Source: Planctomycetota bacterium (GTDB lineage Bacteria > Planctomycetota > PLA2). Taken from it: a DNA stretch of 64,000 bases. Location: contig JAJFFF010000001.1 in assembly GCA_021776785.1 (NCBI GenBank), positions 1 through 64,000 on the forward strand. The letters are read 5' to 3'. Below are positions 50,785-59,692 of this stretch, one piece after another. The position numbers were made by a program, and so were the translations under genes. The notes under the pieces are model-generated. The model was not told where the DNA came from. It was given only the letters and a program-made list of their open reading frames with translations, and searched no databases. Each line of letters starts with the position of its first letter. Within the stretch, counting starts at the first letter, position 1.

Positions 50785-52531
50785 GCTGGTGCAGACGGGC
50801 GTAGAGCCCCTTGTGCGCGAGCAGTTCTTCGTGGGTTCCGCTCTCGACGACGCGTCCCTTGTGCAGGCATAGGATCCGATCGGATTCCCGAATCGTGGAG
50901 ATTCGGTGCGCGATCACGATCGCGGTGCGTCCGACGATCAAACGCCGCAACGCATCCTGAATGAGCGTTTCGGTCTCGGTGTCGATCGATGACGTCGCCT
51001 CGTCCAGGATCAAGATGTCGGGATTCGCGGCGAGCGCGCGGGCAAACGCCAGTAGTTGCTTTTGGCCCACGCTCAGGTTGTTCCCGCGTTCGCGGACTTC
51101 GGCTTGGTACCCGCCGTCGAGCTTTTCGATGAATTTGGCGGCGTGCACGGTCTCGCACGCCTCCTTGACCTTTTCGAACGGCAAGTCCTGATTGCCCATC
51201 CGAATGTTGTCTTCGATCGTGCCGGCGAACAGAAACACGTCCTGCATGACGACGGCGATGCGCGACCGAAGTTCGCGGCGATGGTAGTCACGGATATCGA
51301 CGCCGTCCACGCGCACCGCGCCGCTGTCGACATCCCAAAGACGACTGAGCAGCGAGATGATCGACGTCTTGCCCGCGCCCGTCGGTCCGACCAGCGCCAC
51401 GGTCTCGCCCGCATTCACGCGCAACGATATCTCGTGCAGGATCGGTTCGTTCTCGGTGTAGGAAAACGTCACGTTGTCGAACTCGACCTCGCCCTTCAAA
51501 GAAACGGCGTTTTGCGCGCTCTCCTTGTCGGCGATTTCCGGTTCGGAATCCAACACGCCGAAGATGCGCTCGGCGGCCGCGAGCGCGGCCTGCAGGATGT
51601 TGAACCGCTCCGAGAGCTCGCGAATCGGCTTGAAGAAAAATGCCATCGCAAACCAGAAGTACGCGAACTCACCCCACGTCAGCGTGCCGCCGGCGATGAG
51701 TTGCGCGGCCAGCACGACCATGCCCGCGCGGGCGATGACCGAGAGCCCTTCGATGACCGGAAAGAAGAACGCGAAGTTGAAAATCGTTTCGAAGTGCGCG
51801 TCGCGCAGCGTGTCGTTGCGCTCGTCGAAGAGCTCCTCCATGCGCTCTTCGCGCCCGAACAAGCGTGTGATACTCACGCCCGTAAACGACTCCTGTTGAA
51901 ACCCGTTCAGCGCCGAGATGCGGCCGCGCACGTTGCGAAACGCACGCCGCATGCGCCGACCGAACCACAGAGAGAAGAACACGACGATTGGGAGCAGCGC
52001 GAGCGAAACCAGCGCCAGCTTGGCGTTGATCAAAAACAGGATCGCAACGATCAGGACGAGGCTTAGGAGGTCATGGCAGATGGCGGCGACGCCCGAGGAG
52101 AACATCTCCGCCAGCGCTTCGACGTCGCTCGTGACGCGCGTCACCAACGTTCCGACCGGCGTCTTGTCGAAGTAACGCAACGGCAGGCTGTGAATGTGGC
52201 GAAACAATCGGTTGCGCACATCGAAGATGACGCGTTGACCGGTCAGGATCGTGAGGCGCGTCCGGACGTATTCCGTGATCGCTCCGACGAAGCTGAGAAT
52301 AGCGACGACGCTGACCCAGGTCAGCAGACCGCTCATGCTCTTGGGCACGATGCCGCTGTCGATGGCGTTTTTGACCGCCCATGGCGTGGACATCGCGAGC
52401 ACGGAACTAAAGACCAAGACGAAAACCGTGGACGAAAACAGCCAGCGGTGCGGAAGCATAAACCGCAGCAGCCGGCCCAGCACGCGCCAGTCCGCGCGGC
52501 CGCCCTCGTTCAATCCTCGATACGCGCTCAC
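50759..52531 (-). CDS. ABC exporter subunit, canonical ATP site, LSVGQ signature
   Basis: 590 residues: six-helix membrane domain (about 1-330) then the ATPase. Walker A GPTGAGKTS, signature LSVGQKQ, Walker B ILILDEATSSID with catalytic Glu. Type IV exporter of the MsbA/BmrCD class. Its start overlaps the stop of the partner gene by 4 bases. The non-canonical LSVGQ faces the degenerate ATP site of the partner (see finding). Exports lipids, peptides or drugs; substrate unknown. Confidence 0.88.
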   Translation of the reverse strand: MSAYRGLNEGGRADWRVLGRLLRFMLPHRWLFSSTVFVLVFSSVLAMSTPWAVKNAIDSGIVPKSMSGLLTWVSVVAILSFVGAITEYVRTRLTILTGQRVIFDVRNRLFRHIHSLPLRYFDKTPVGTLVTRVTSDVEALAEMFSSGVAAICHDLLSLVLIVAILFLINAKLALVSLALLPIVVFFSLWFGRRMRRAFRNVRGRISALNGFQQESFTGVSITRLFGREERMEELFDERNDTLRDAHFETIFNFAFFFPVIEGLSVIARAGMVVLAAQLIAGGTLTWGEFAYFWFAMAFFFKPIRELSERFNILQAALAAAERIFGVLDSEPEIADKESAQNAVSLKGEVEFDNVTFSYTENEPILHEISLRVNAGETVALVGPTGAGKTSIISLLSRLWDVDSGAVRVDGVDIRDYHRRELRSRIAVVMQDVFLFAGTIEDNIRMGNQDLPFEKVKEACETVHAAKFIEKLDGGYQAEVRERGNNLSVGQKQLLAFARALAANPDILILDEATSSIDTETETLIQDALRRLIVGRTAIVIAHRISTIRESDRILCLHKGRVVESGTHEELLAHKGLYARLHQLSYSSPTS

Positions 52532-54306
52532 GGCATCGCCTCGATCTCGGCTTCCAACGCTTGCGTGCGCGCGAGGCGTGCGTATTCGCCGTCCGCTTCG
52601 ACGAGTTCGGCGTGCGTTCCCTGCTCGACGATGCGTCCGTTGCGCAGGTACAAGATCTTGTCGGCGTCGCGGAGCGCGGAAACTCGGTGCGCGACGATGA
52701 TGACCGTGCGCTCTTCGCGAACCCGGCGCAGACCGCGCAGGATTGCGGCTTCGGTTTCGGTATCGACAGCACTCAAGGAGTCGTCGAGGATGAGGATCGG
52801 CGCGTTGGCGGCGATCGCGCGGGCCAACGCCGTCCGTTGCTTTTGTCCGCCACTCAGCGTCACGCCACGCTCGCCGACGCGCGTGTCAAGGCCCTTGGGG
52901 AAGTCCGCGAGGTCCGACGCGAGCTGTGCATCCGTAACCGCGGATTGGAGCTGGTCCTCGTCCATGGCAGGGTCGGAGAACGCGACGTTCTCGCGAATCG
53001 TCGCCGAGAACAAGAACGCCTCCTGCGGCACCATTGCGACCGAGCGCCGGAGCGTTTCCAACGGCGCGTCTAACACGTCGACGCCGTCGCAAAAAAGCGT
53101 GCCCGGGGGCGGATCGAACAGGCGCGGGATCAGCGACACCAACGTGGATTTTCCACTGCCGGTCGGCCCAACAATGCCGAGTGTCGTTCCCGCTTCAATT
53201 TCCAACGTCAAGTCGTGCAGGACCGGTTTGCCCTCGTCATACGCGAACGTGAGGCCTTGCAACGAAAGCGCGCCGGTCGATGCGCCTGCGTCGTCGCCTT
53301 CCGTTTCGATGTCGCGCTCAAACACTTCAGCGATTCGGTCCACGCCCGCCGCGCCGCGCTGCACGATCGAAAGCACCCAACCGAAGGCCATCATCGGCCA
53401 GACCAGCATGACCTGGTATGTGTTGAACAACAAGAGGTCCGCGATATCGAACGTTCCGGCGATAACCTGGCGCCCGCCGGCCCATAAAATCAGCACCATC
53501 GCGGCCGCACCCATGCCGACGACCCATGCGGTCGTTAGGCCGCGGATGCGGGCGAGGCGAATGTTGGCGTCGACATACGCGCTGCCGAGCTTTTCGATCT
53601 GTTCCTGCTCGCGGTGCTCGGTCGCAAACGTCTTCACGACGCGTCCGCCCGCGAATGACTCCTGCGCCCGCGCGGAGATTTCGGCGAGTTGATCCTGCAC
53701 CGCGCGCGACGCTTTGTGGATGCGCGGTGCGAAAAAGAAGAGGCCCGCGCCGATGCCGAGTAAGGGCGCGAGGGCGTAGAGCGTGACCTCCGCGTTGACC
53801 GAAAGCATGACGATCAAGACGCCCGTGAACCGGAGGATCGAGTCACCGAGATACATGATCGCGGGGCCGATCGCCATGCGCGCCGAGTCGAGGTCCGCGG
53901 TGGCGCGCGACATCAGGTCGCCGGTACGCGTGCGGTGGAAAAAGCGCATCGGCAACCGCTGGATGTGGCGAAACAGGTCGGCGCGCAAGTCCGCTTCGAC
54001 CCGGCGCGACATGCCGACGATCAAAAAGCGTTTGATGAACGCGAGCACGCCCGCGAGCAGGCTGATGGCGACCCCGATCGAGGCGCTGATGACGACGGCG
54101 CGCAAGACCACCGGCATGCCGTCGCGGTAGGGGACCTCGATGGCCTCCATGGCGTCGCGCATGAAGAGGGGCGCCACGACCTGGCACCCCACGCCCAAAA
54201 TCAGCGCGAGCACGCCTCCGACCAAAATGCGCCGGTAGGGCGGGAGATAACGGGTAACCAGGCGCCAACGAGCAAACACGAGCAAAGAGTTTAAGCGGCC
54301 AAACAA
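52528..54306 (-). CDS. ABC exporter subunit, degenerate Walker B (Glu to Asp)
   Basis: 592 residues, same architecture as the gene downstream. Walker A GPTGSGKST, signature LSGGQKQ (canonical), Walker B ILILDDSLSAVD, where the catalytic Glu is replaced by Asp. Together with the partner this makes a heterodimer with one active and one degenerate ATP site, like TM287/288 or BmrCD. ATG 54306 is used. Confidence 0.88.
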   Translation of the reverse strand: MFGRLNSLLVFARWRLVTRYLPPYRRILVGGVLALILGVGCQVVAPLFMRDAMEAIEVPYRDGMPVVLRAVVISASIGVAISLLAGVLAFIKRFLIVGMSRRVEADLRADLFRHIQRLPMRFFHRTRTGDLMSRATADLDSARMAIGPAIMYLGDSILRFTGVLIVMLSVNAEVTLYALAPLLGIGAGLFFFAPRIHKASRAVQDQLAEISARAQESFAGGRVVKTFATEHREQEQIEKLGSAYVDANIRLARIRGLTTAWVVGMGAAAMVLILWAGGRQVIAGTFDIADLLLFNTYQVMLVWPMMAFGWVLSIVQRGAAGVDRIAEVFERDIETEGDDAGASTGALSLQGLTFAYDEGKPVLHDLTLEIEAGTTLGIVGPTGSGKSTLVSLIPRLFDPPPGTLFCDGVDVLDAPLETLRRSVAMVPQEAFLFSATIRENVAFSDPAMDEDQLQSAVTDAQLASDLADFPKGLDTRVGERGVTLSGGQKQRTALARAIAANAPILILDDSLSAVDTETEAAILRGLRRVREERTVIIVAHRVSALRDADKILYLRNGRIVEQGTHAELVEADGEYARLARTQALEAEIEAMP

Positions 54307-54379
54307 ACGCCTTGGTCAGGGTCCGCTCGGGCACACCGAAATTCTTAGGCGATGGGAGCGAGAGCGGAACAATGAGCGT

Positions 54380-54760
54380 GTGTGGAACTGGGGTCAGCCG
54401 CGTCGATTGGCACCGTCATTGGATGCCTTCGAGCTCGCTCTCGGGCGGAGCTTGGATGGCGACGTGGAGGCGTGGTGTATTCAAGTCGAGACCGCCGCCG
54501 ACGCGCTGCTCGGCGCTTTGCGGCGGGTGCAGCGCAATCTCCAACACGGATCCGCTGATTTTCAATCAAAGTCCGACCTGGCGTGGGAGCTTGAGAATCA
54601 ATCCTCCGCGCTGGCGGGGCGATGTGGCGCGTTGCGCCGGGTGGCCCAGGCACCAACGGCGAGAGTGATCGCAGCACAGATCGCGCGTGCCGGCGCCGAA
54701 CTCGTAGCGCGGATCAGAAGTGACCTCGAAAGCGATCGAAGCGACCCGCGTACGCCGTAA
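54380..54760 (+). CDS. Small helical protein (hypothetical)
   Basis: 126 residues with GTG start. Helical and amphipathic: 'LDAFELALGRSLDGDVEAWCIQVETAADALLGALRRVQRNLQH', 'LAWELENQSSALAGRCGALRRV', 'ARVIAAQIARAGAELVARIRSDLES'. The third-codon-position composition and lack of frame competitors make it more likely real than not. No family recognised. Divergent from the ABC exporter. Confidence 0.45.
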   Translation: MWNWGQPRRLAPSLDAFELALGRSLDGDVEAWCIQVETAADALLGALRRVQRNLQHGSADFQSKSDLAWELENQSSALAGRCGALRRVAQAPTARVIAAQIARAGAELVARIRSDLESDRSDPRTP

Positions 54761-54785
54761 GACGGGGTAAGACGGGCGCGGGTCA

Positions 54786-54810
54786 AACGAGGAGAGACGC
54801 CGAGCCCGGC
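54786..54810 (+). repeat. 25-base direct repeat, copy 1
   Basis: AACGAGGAGAGACGCCGAGC followed by CCGGC. Copy 2 at 54991-55015 differs at one base. It marks the left edge of a 1.4-kb stretch (54761-56150) without a convincing gene. Confidence 0.75.
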
Positions 54811-54990
54811 AAAATCAAGTGTCGGCCGGGGCAGTAAGTTTCTTGCGGTTGTCGGGGATCGGTGCAAGGGATCGAAATGTCGGAGTGTGTGCGCGGCAGG
54901 GCGCGCTCCCCGATCAGTGCGAGCGCTTCTGGGGGAGTCCAGGTCGTCGGGATCAAGAAACGACGAGGAAGGCGACCCGAAAGGGTCGTC

Positions 54991-55015
54991 AACGAGGAGA
55001 GACGCAGAGCCCGGC
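54991..55015 (+). repeat. 25-base direct repeat, copy 2
   Basis: AACGAGGAGAGACGCAGAGC followed by CCGGC, one mismatch to copy 1, 205 bases away. Just before it, at 54973-54988, lies a CGACCC-GAAA-GGGTCG hairpin with a GNRA-type loop. Confidence 0.75.
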
Positions 55016-55062
55016 GACCTGGGCCCCCCAGAACCCCGCCAACCCGGCAACCGTAAGAAAAG

Positions 55063-55108
55063 AGCGGAAGCCCGTGTGACGTCGGCTCACATCAACACGG
55101 GCTCCGCT
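55063..55108 (-). terminator. Strong hairpin, minus-strand terminator candidate
   Basis: A 14-bp stem with one bulged base pairs 55063-55077 with 55095-55108, 17-base loop. On the minus strand it is followed by CTTTTCTT, the T-rich tail expected of a terminator. No minus-strand gene precedes it in this stretch, so it would end an unknown transcript. Confidence 0.55.
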
Positions 55109-55235
55109 TGGAACAGATGGGCTACGCGCCCACCTGACGGTGCTTCTATCTCTCAAGACAGGAGCAGCCGGGGGTATCCCTCACGTGCGATCTAAAAAAT
55201 TTGGTTCGGCGCGCCCGAATTCGCGCGGCAACCAT

Positions 55236-55345
55236 CGGACGTCAACATCGACGTCGACATCGACACGTCGACGGTTGCCATCGTTGCCATCGGCGCCATC
55301 GGGGTTGGAACTCGGGGTTGGAGCTCGGGGTTGAACTTCGCGTTG
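55236..55345. repeat. Short low-complexity repeats
   Basis: GTCGACATCGAC-type repeats followed by CCATCG units and three copies of CTCGGGGTTG at a 14-base step. No coding frame is convincing. Possibly slippage-generated. Confidence 0.5.
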
Positions 55346-55443
55346 AACCCTAGCGATGCGGATCGTGCGCCCACGCACCGGCAAGGGATGTGCGTTCCCG
55401 CACGAAACGCATCGTGCGGCGATCGGGACGCCTCTCTCTGATA

Positions 55444-55657
55444 GACCTAAGCGACTGTGGATGATGCGCTTAGGTCATTTGCGCGAGCTTGGCGAAACGA
55501 ATGGTACCCCGCTTGCGATAGAGAGAAGAGTTCAATGCCTGGGACACCCAGAACAAGTAAAGAGAGTGATTTCGTTTGTACCCTTTTTTCCTTAACTGAG
55601 AGCCCAACCATTCGTTTCAGGCGTTTGAGCGCCCGGCCTTAAAGCCGGGCTTTTTTT
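55444..55657 (+). ncRNA. Candidate structured RNA with its own terminator
   Basis: Elements in order: a 10-bp hairpin (55444-55453 with 55467-55476); GAAACGAATGG at 55494-55504, which pairs perfectly over 11 bases with CCATTCGTTTC at 55608-55618; an internal hairpin CTGGG-ACA-CCCAG at 55539-55551; and the terminator at 55631-55657. No protein gene lies upstream on this strand. I recognise no known family; it does not show the signatures of tmRNA, RNase P, 5S or SRP RNA. Confidence 0.4.
55631..55657 (+). terminator. Rho-independent terminator
   Basis: GCCCGGC-CTTAAA-GCCGGGC followed by seven T. A textbook plus-strand terminator with no recognised gene immediately upstream. Confidence 0.85.
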
Positions 55658-55735
55658 ATGCCCTGACCAAACTCCGAGGAAGCGGGACGGACGTGGACGA
55701 CAAGGAGTTCTCTGCGAACTCCGGAGAGTGCTCCA

Positions 55736-55978
55736 TTGAGATCAAGGGCTCTGTGTCGAGCGTCGGCCGCACGGTTCCTTTTTCCGTTGGGTGTTGCGAA
55801 GGTTCGCGCTTGGTCGCATCGGACCGCGTTGTACCAATGCGTTGCCGTACTGGAGCTCGGGATAGGTGCGCTCGTCGCCGCCGCGTGGCGCCCTCGAGTC
55901 GTTTATCTCGTCGTCCGTAACCTTGGGCTGTGGTTTCTCAATCGCAACCCTGTCGGATGCGTGGGTGCCATTGCCTAG
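55736..55978 (+). pseudogene. Possible membrane-protein remnant
   Basis: The frame gives 'LYQCVAVLELGIGALVAAAWRPRVVYLVV', like one pair of helices from a DoxX/MauE-type small membrane protein, but with no proper start and no further helices. An adjoining frame (55693-55920) begins MDDKEFSANSGE and may be another piece. A decayed gene is a guess. Confidence 0.2.
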
Positions 55979-56150
55979 CAGTCCGTTGAAACAGTAGTCC
56001 GTTCTTCTCGCGGGGTCTGGGGACTCATCATGAGTGTGGAGGGTCGTCGTCGGCACACGTTGCATGAAGCTGCGCCGAACAAGTGACCCTGGCCCAAAAC
56101 GTTCGCGGTCGGCCGGGTCGATCCTGATCGAATCGGTGTTGAAGGACGGT

Positions 56151-56387
56151 CTAAAGGACGGTCTGCAGCGCGGTGAAGAAATCGGCGTTGCCGATCACCA
56201 TGAAGCGGTCGTCTTTGCTCGCGACCGACTCCACGTCCGCGGAGCCCTTGGCGGCTTCGCGGCACCAGTACTTAAGCATCGAGAAAACAGCCTCTTCGTT
56301 GGACGTGTTGAAGTCCACGCCGCGGTCGGCTTTCAGCGCCTGCTGAATGGTTTCGAGATGGCTGGGATCGAGAATGATACGGGGCAT
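56151..56387 (-). CDS. Small hypothetical protein
   Basis: 78 residues, compact and acidic with a helical start ('ILDPSHLETIQQALKADRG'). GAAGG lies within reach of ATG 56387, and it starts 6 bases after the stop of the SUMF1-like gene, so translational coupling is likely. No family recognised. Confidence 0.6.
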   Translation of the reverse strand: MPRIILDPSHLETIQQALKADRGVDFNTSNEEAVFSMLKYWCREAAKGSADVESVASKDDRFMVIGNADFFTALQTVL

Positions 56388-56393
56388 GCAGTC

Positions 56394-58652
56394 TTAGCCT
56401 TCACCAAACGGCTTGAGGTCCACGCCGTTCTTGACGGGGAAAGTCACCTTGAAATGCCAGCAATGTTTGCTGATCGGTCGGTCCAACCAGCCGTCGGGAC
56501 GCGCTTCTGCAAGCGCCCACTCTTCCGATCGGTCGGGACCGGGCGCAGTTTGCCCGCGTTTGGGCTTCGCGTCCATTTCTTCGACTTCAAACGCGATCTT
56601 TATCTCGGCGGCTTTCATGTCCAGCTCGAACTGCGTTTGGGTCGGGCGTTGGCGCAACCGCTTGATGTCCTTGCGCGGGTCCACGAACACCATTCCCTCC
56701 GGCGGCATGATCAATGCCTTGTTGAGAAGGCCGATGGTCCCGTTCCAGTAGACAACGAACCACTCGCCGGGCTTGAGGTCGGCCTCGCGCCAGAGTCCAA
56801 TTTGGGCCTCGAGGGGCCTTGAGAACTTCTCGTACTCGTCGGGCGGCGGCGGCTTTATCGGCTCCTCCGCTTTGATCTCGGCCTTCTTCTTCTTCGATGC
56901 CGCCTTGTACTTGCGCTCCCAATCCTTGTACGCCTTGCGCTGGTCCATCAGTTTCTTCCGGTCCGCGGCGCTCATCCTGCGGCCGACGCGGAGCGCGACG
57001 TCTGATCGCAAGATCCCCAAGATGATCTTGCTATCGGGGTCGAACTTCTTGCCCTTCTTCATGAAGAACTTGTGCGCTCTGGCGTCGAAGTTCGTCTGGT
57101 GCAGCGGCAAGAACGCAATCCCGCTGGCCTTGTCCATCACGTGGATGTAGGGCGCGGGGGCGTCGACCATGTGGATCCTGTCCACGCCGCCGATGCGGGC
57201 GACGGCAAACTGGTGCGGATACGGTTCGAACCACTTTGAATTGCCCTTGTCGTAGACCATCCGTAGCCGCGAATGCAGGATCAGATCCATGCCCGGCTGC
57301 GTGTCGCGGACGAGTCGGAAACCCACGGTGTCGATACGGTTCTCCGCATCGAGGGAGAGGTCGCCGTACTTGCCGACGTTGGGTGTGCGTGCGGATATCT
57401 GAACGAATGCGCTGCGGTCGCCGAAGCTCCCGCCCTTCGCAATCAAGGCGTAGTTTGTAAGGTCGGGGTTGGGCGGTGCGGGCTTCGGATTCAGCCGCGG
57501 GTGAACGTCGTAAAACGTTCGCATCACCTCCCAGACGTTGCCGAGCGCGTGGCGCGCACCCAACATCGTGTCGCCCTTGGCGACGCTCGGGTCGTCCACA
57601 GCCATCGGGCCGCGTCGCACAGCTTTGTTGTTTTGCCACGCGTAGTAGTTCTTTTGTTCGTGACTGTTCCAGGCTCCCGGCGTCGTATGGACAAAGGAGT
57701 TGGCGCGATTGCCGCGCAGCGCGCGCTCGTACTGAAACTCAGAAGGCAGGTGCAGGCCGGCCCATTCGCAAAACGCCAAGATCTCGTTCATCGACACCGA
57801 TCGAACCGGGAACGCCGCGAAGTCTTTGGCCCGGAGGCCCGGTGACATCTCCCGAAAGAACGCATCGCCCGGAACCTCAAACGCCTTCGCCGCCTCCTTG
57901 GTGGGGTCGAAGTATTCACGACCGACCTGGAGTCTTGAAAGGCGACACCAGCCGTACCAATGCATGGGTACGCGATGGCGATACACGTTTAGTCTGGTGC
58001 CCTTGGGGATCGGGAAGCTCGAGAGATCGAATTTTTTTTGCGTGGCGTCGTGGGGCGGCTCGTGCGGCATCCAACCGTCCTGCCAAAGTTTGGGTGTGGT
58101 CACCTTCTCTTTGGTTTTGGGGTCGATGTGGGCCGTCGGTCGCTTCCACGCTTTGATCAACGTGCGCCAGTTCATGGCGTAGATCGCGAGCCATTCGGAC
58201 TCGATCGGCTTGCCGCCCACGCGATAGAACTTGCCCGAGATCAAACGCAGCGAATCACCGCCGGCGGCGATGTATTCCTCTTTGAAGTTTTTGTCGAGGT
58301 AGTGTTTCCACTGCGCGTTGGTCACCTCAAACTTGCCGAAGTAATAAGACGGCATTTTGATCACACCGAGCTTGGGGCTCCACTGCTCGTAGATCAGCGT
58401 CTCGGTGAGCTGTTGGTTGGTCGATCGACGCGCGATGTCTTTGGCCGACGCACCCGGATGCAAGGTGCCTTTCGGAACCGTCACGAATCCTGGAAGCGGC
58501 GGGAGCACCCGCGGGTTCGGCTTCGCTTTCTCGTTTGGTTTCTCGCCGGGGCGGGCTTGCACCGCGCTCGGAACCGATATCAAAAGAAGAGCCGACATCA
58601 GAGTCGTCAACAGGCTCAAAAACAGGGGCGAGGAAGGCTTGGATACGCGCAT
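56394..58652 (-). CDS. Secreted FGE-sulfatase (SUMF1-like) domain protein
   Basis: 752 residues. Signal peptide up to about 34 (ending VPSAVQA). SUMF1-like domain from about 55 to 470: 'MPSYYFGKFEVTNAQWKHYLDKNF', 'FPVRSVSMNEILAFCEWAGLHLPSEFQYERALRG', 'ALGNVWEVMRTFYD', 'IAKGGSFGDRSAFVQISARTPNVG', 'DTVGFRLVRD'. The cysteine pair of true formylglycine-generating enzymes is not seen, so this is likely a non-catalytic carbohydrate- or protein-binding version. The C-terminal 270 residues are a separate domain rich in Lys/Glu with unknown role. ATG 58652 precedes the signal peptide. Confidence 0.78.
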   Translation of the reverse strand: MRVSKPSSPLFLSLLTTLMSALLLISVPSAVQARPGEKPNEKAKPNPRVLPPLPGFVTVPKGTLHPGASAKDIARRSTNQQLTETLIYEQWSPKLGVIKMPSYYFGKFEVTNAQWKHYLDKNFKEEYIAAGGDSLRLISGKFYRVGGKPIESEWLAIYAMNWRTLIKAWKRPTAHIDPKTKEKVTTPKLWQDGWMPHEPPHDATQKKFDLSSFPIPKGTRLNVYRHRVPMHWYGWCRLSRLQVGREYFDPTKEAAKAFEVPGDAFFREMSPGLRAKDFAAFPVRSVSMNEILAFCEWAGLHLPSEFQYERALRGNRANSFVHTTPGAWNSHEQKNYYAWQNNKAVRRGPMAVDDPSVAKGDTMLGARHALGNVWEVMRTFYDVHPRLNPKPAPPNPDLTNYALIAKGGSFGDRSAFVQISARTPNVGKYGDLSLDAENRIDTVGFRLVRDTQPGMDLILHSRLRMVYDKGNSKWFEPYPHQFAVARIGGVDRIHMVDAPAPYIHVMDKASGIAFLPLHQTNFDARAHKFFMKKGKKFDPDSKIILGILRSDVALRVGRRMSAADRKKLMDQRKAYKDWERKYKAASKKKKAEIKAEEPIKPPPPDEYEKFSRPLEAQIGLWREADLKPGEWFVVYWNGTIGLLNKALIMPPEGMVFVDPRKDIKRLRQRPTQTQFELDMKAAEIKIAFEVEEMDAKPKRGQTAPGPDRSEEWALAEARPDGWLDRPISKHCWHFKVTFPVKNGVDLKPFGEG

Positions 58653-58952
58653 GGGATCAACTTTGAAGTGTATCACGGCGAAGGACGGCTCCTTCTTCAC
58701 GCCCGCACGCGCCAGAAGGGCGACCGGTAGTGGAGAAATCACTTTCTATCCGCCAGATATGGTAGAAAATCCAAGTTGTTGTTCCGGGATCCGCTGTCAC
58801 CTTGACGGGTGAATCGCAAAGGAGCCTGGGTTGGTCTGGCTGCGCGGTGCTGGTTGCCTCGCAGCGGGGCCCTTTCGGTCGCGGTGGGTATGACCGCGGT
58901 GTTGGCCGTTGGGACCTTGTTTCGGTGCCTTGTGTGAATTGGGAGGCGTGCC

Positions 58953-59564
58953 TTGGGTACGTTCGAGAAACTCGGAATCCTCGTGATCGTCGTGATCATC
59001 GTGATGATTTTGGCCGTAGCGATTTACCAGTGGGGTGGGACCGGTGATCCTTTGCCGGTTGGCGAAGGGGATCTGGGGGGACGGGGCGAAACGCTCATCA
59101 TCCCCAAGGTCGATCCCTTTGAGAAGCGCGGGGGCGGGGCCGGCAAGGGCGATCAAAACACGCCGAAGGTGTCCGGCGACACGTGGAAAACGGGTCATCC
59201 CAAGGAGTACGTGATCAAGTCCGGAGACAACCTCTGGACGATCGTTACCCGGTGGGGGCTCAGCGACTCGTTTGTGGATGAGGTACGTCGCGCCAACCCA
59301 GGTCAAAACACCAAGCGGTTGCGCCCCGGCGCGACGATCAAGATCCCGGACCCGGCGAAGTTTGAACGGCCGAAGGCCGCGCCGGGTCCCAAGCGCGCGA
59401 GCGCCACGCGTTCGTATGAAGTTCAAGAAGGTGACACGTTGGGCGAAATCGCGTCCAAGCACCTGGGCCGCTCCACGCGCTGGATCGAGATTGAAAAGCT
59501 CAATCCGGGCGTCAAACCGACCAATATCCGGCCCGGCATGAAGCTCTTGCTCCCCGCAAAGTAG
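58953..59564 (+). CDS. Membrane-anchored protein with two LysM domains
   Basis: 203 residues. The start is TTG 58953, with GGGAGG six bases upstream; no ATG fits. N-terminal membrane segment (8-26), Gly/Asp/Lys linker, LysM 1 'EYVIKSGDNLWTIVTRWGLSDSFVDEVRRANPGQNTKRLRPGATIKIPD', LysM 2 'SYEVQEGDTLGEIASKHLGRSTRWIEIEKLNPGVKPTNIRPGMKLLLP'. Probably binds peptidoglycan from the inner membrane. Terminator follows. The 300 bases before it (58653-58952) hold the divergent promoter region and no gene. Confidence 0.85.
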   Translation: MGTFEKLGILVIVVIIVMILAVAIYQWGGTGDPLPVGEGDLGGRGETLIIPKVDPFEKRGGGAGKGDQNTPKVSGDTWKTGHPKEYVIKSGDNLWTIVTRWGLSDSFVDEVRRANPGQNTKRLRPGATIKIPDPAKFERPKAAPGPKRASATRSYEVQEGDTLGEIASKHLGRSTRWIEIEKLNPGVKPTNIRPGMKLLLPAK

Positions 59565-59590
59565 TTTCAGCAAACAACTTACGAGAGTCT

Positions 59591-59622
59591 AAGGCCGCCC
59601 CGATACGGGCGGCCTCTTTCGT
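59591..59622 (+). terminator. Rho-independent terminator of the LysM gene
   Basis: GGCCGCCC (59593-59600) with GGGCGGCC (59607-59614), then TCTTTC. Confidence 0.75.
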
Positions 59623-59692
59623 GCTTTAGGCGGACCCCCAAAGTCCCGATACGAACTATGCACGGAGTTCCGTGCGATCGGAGAACGACAGC

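Noticed and set aside
55356..55642. Small plus-strand frames of 60-80 codons
   Set aside because: They run into the terminator hairpin, have no ribosome-binding site and no recognisable content; a structured RNA explains the region better.
54786..55657. RNase P, tmRNA, 5S or SRP RNA
   Set aside because: I looked for their conserved cores on both strands and found none; an Infernal scan would be decisive.
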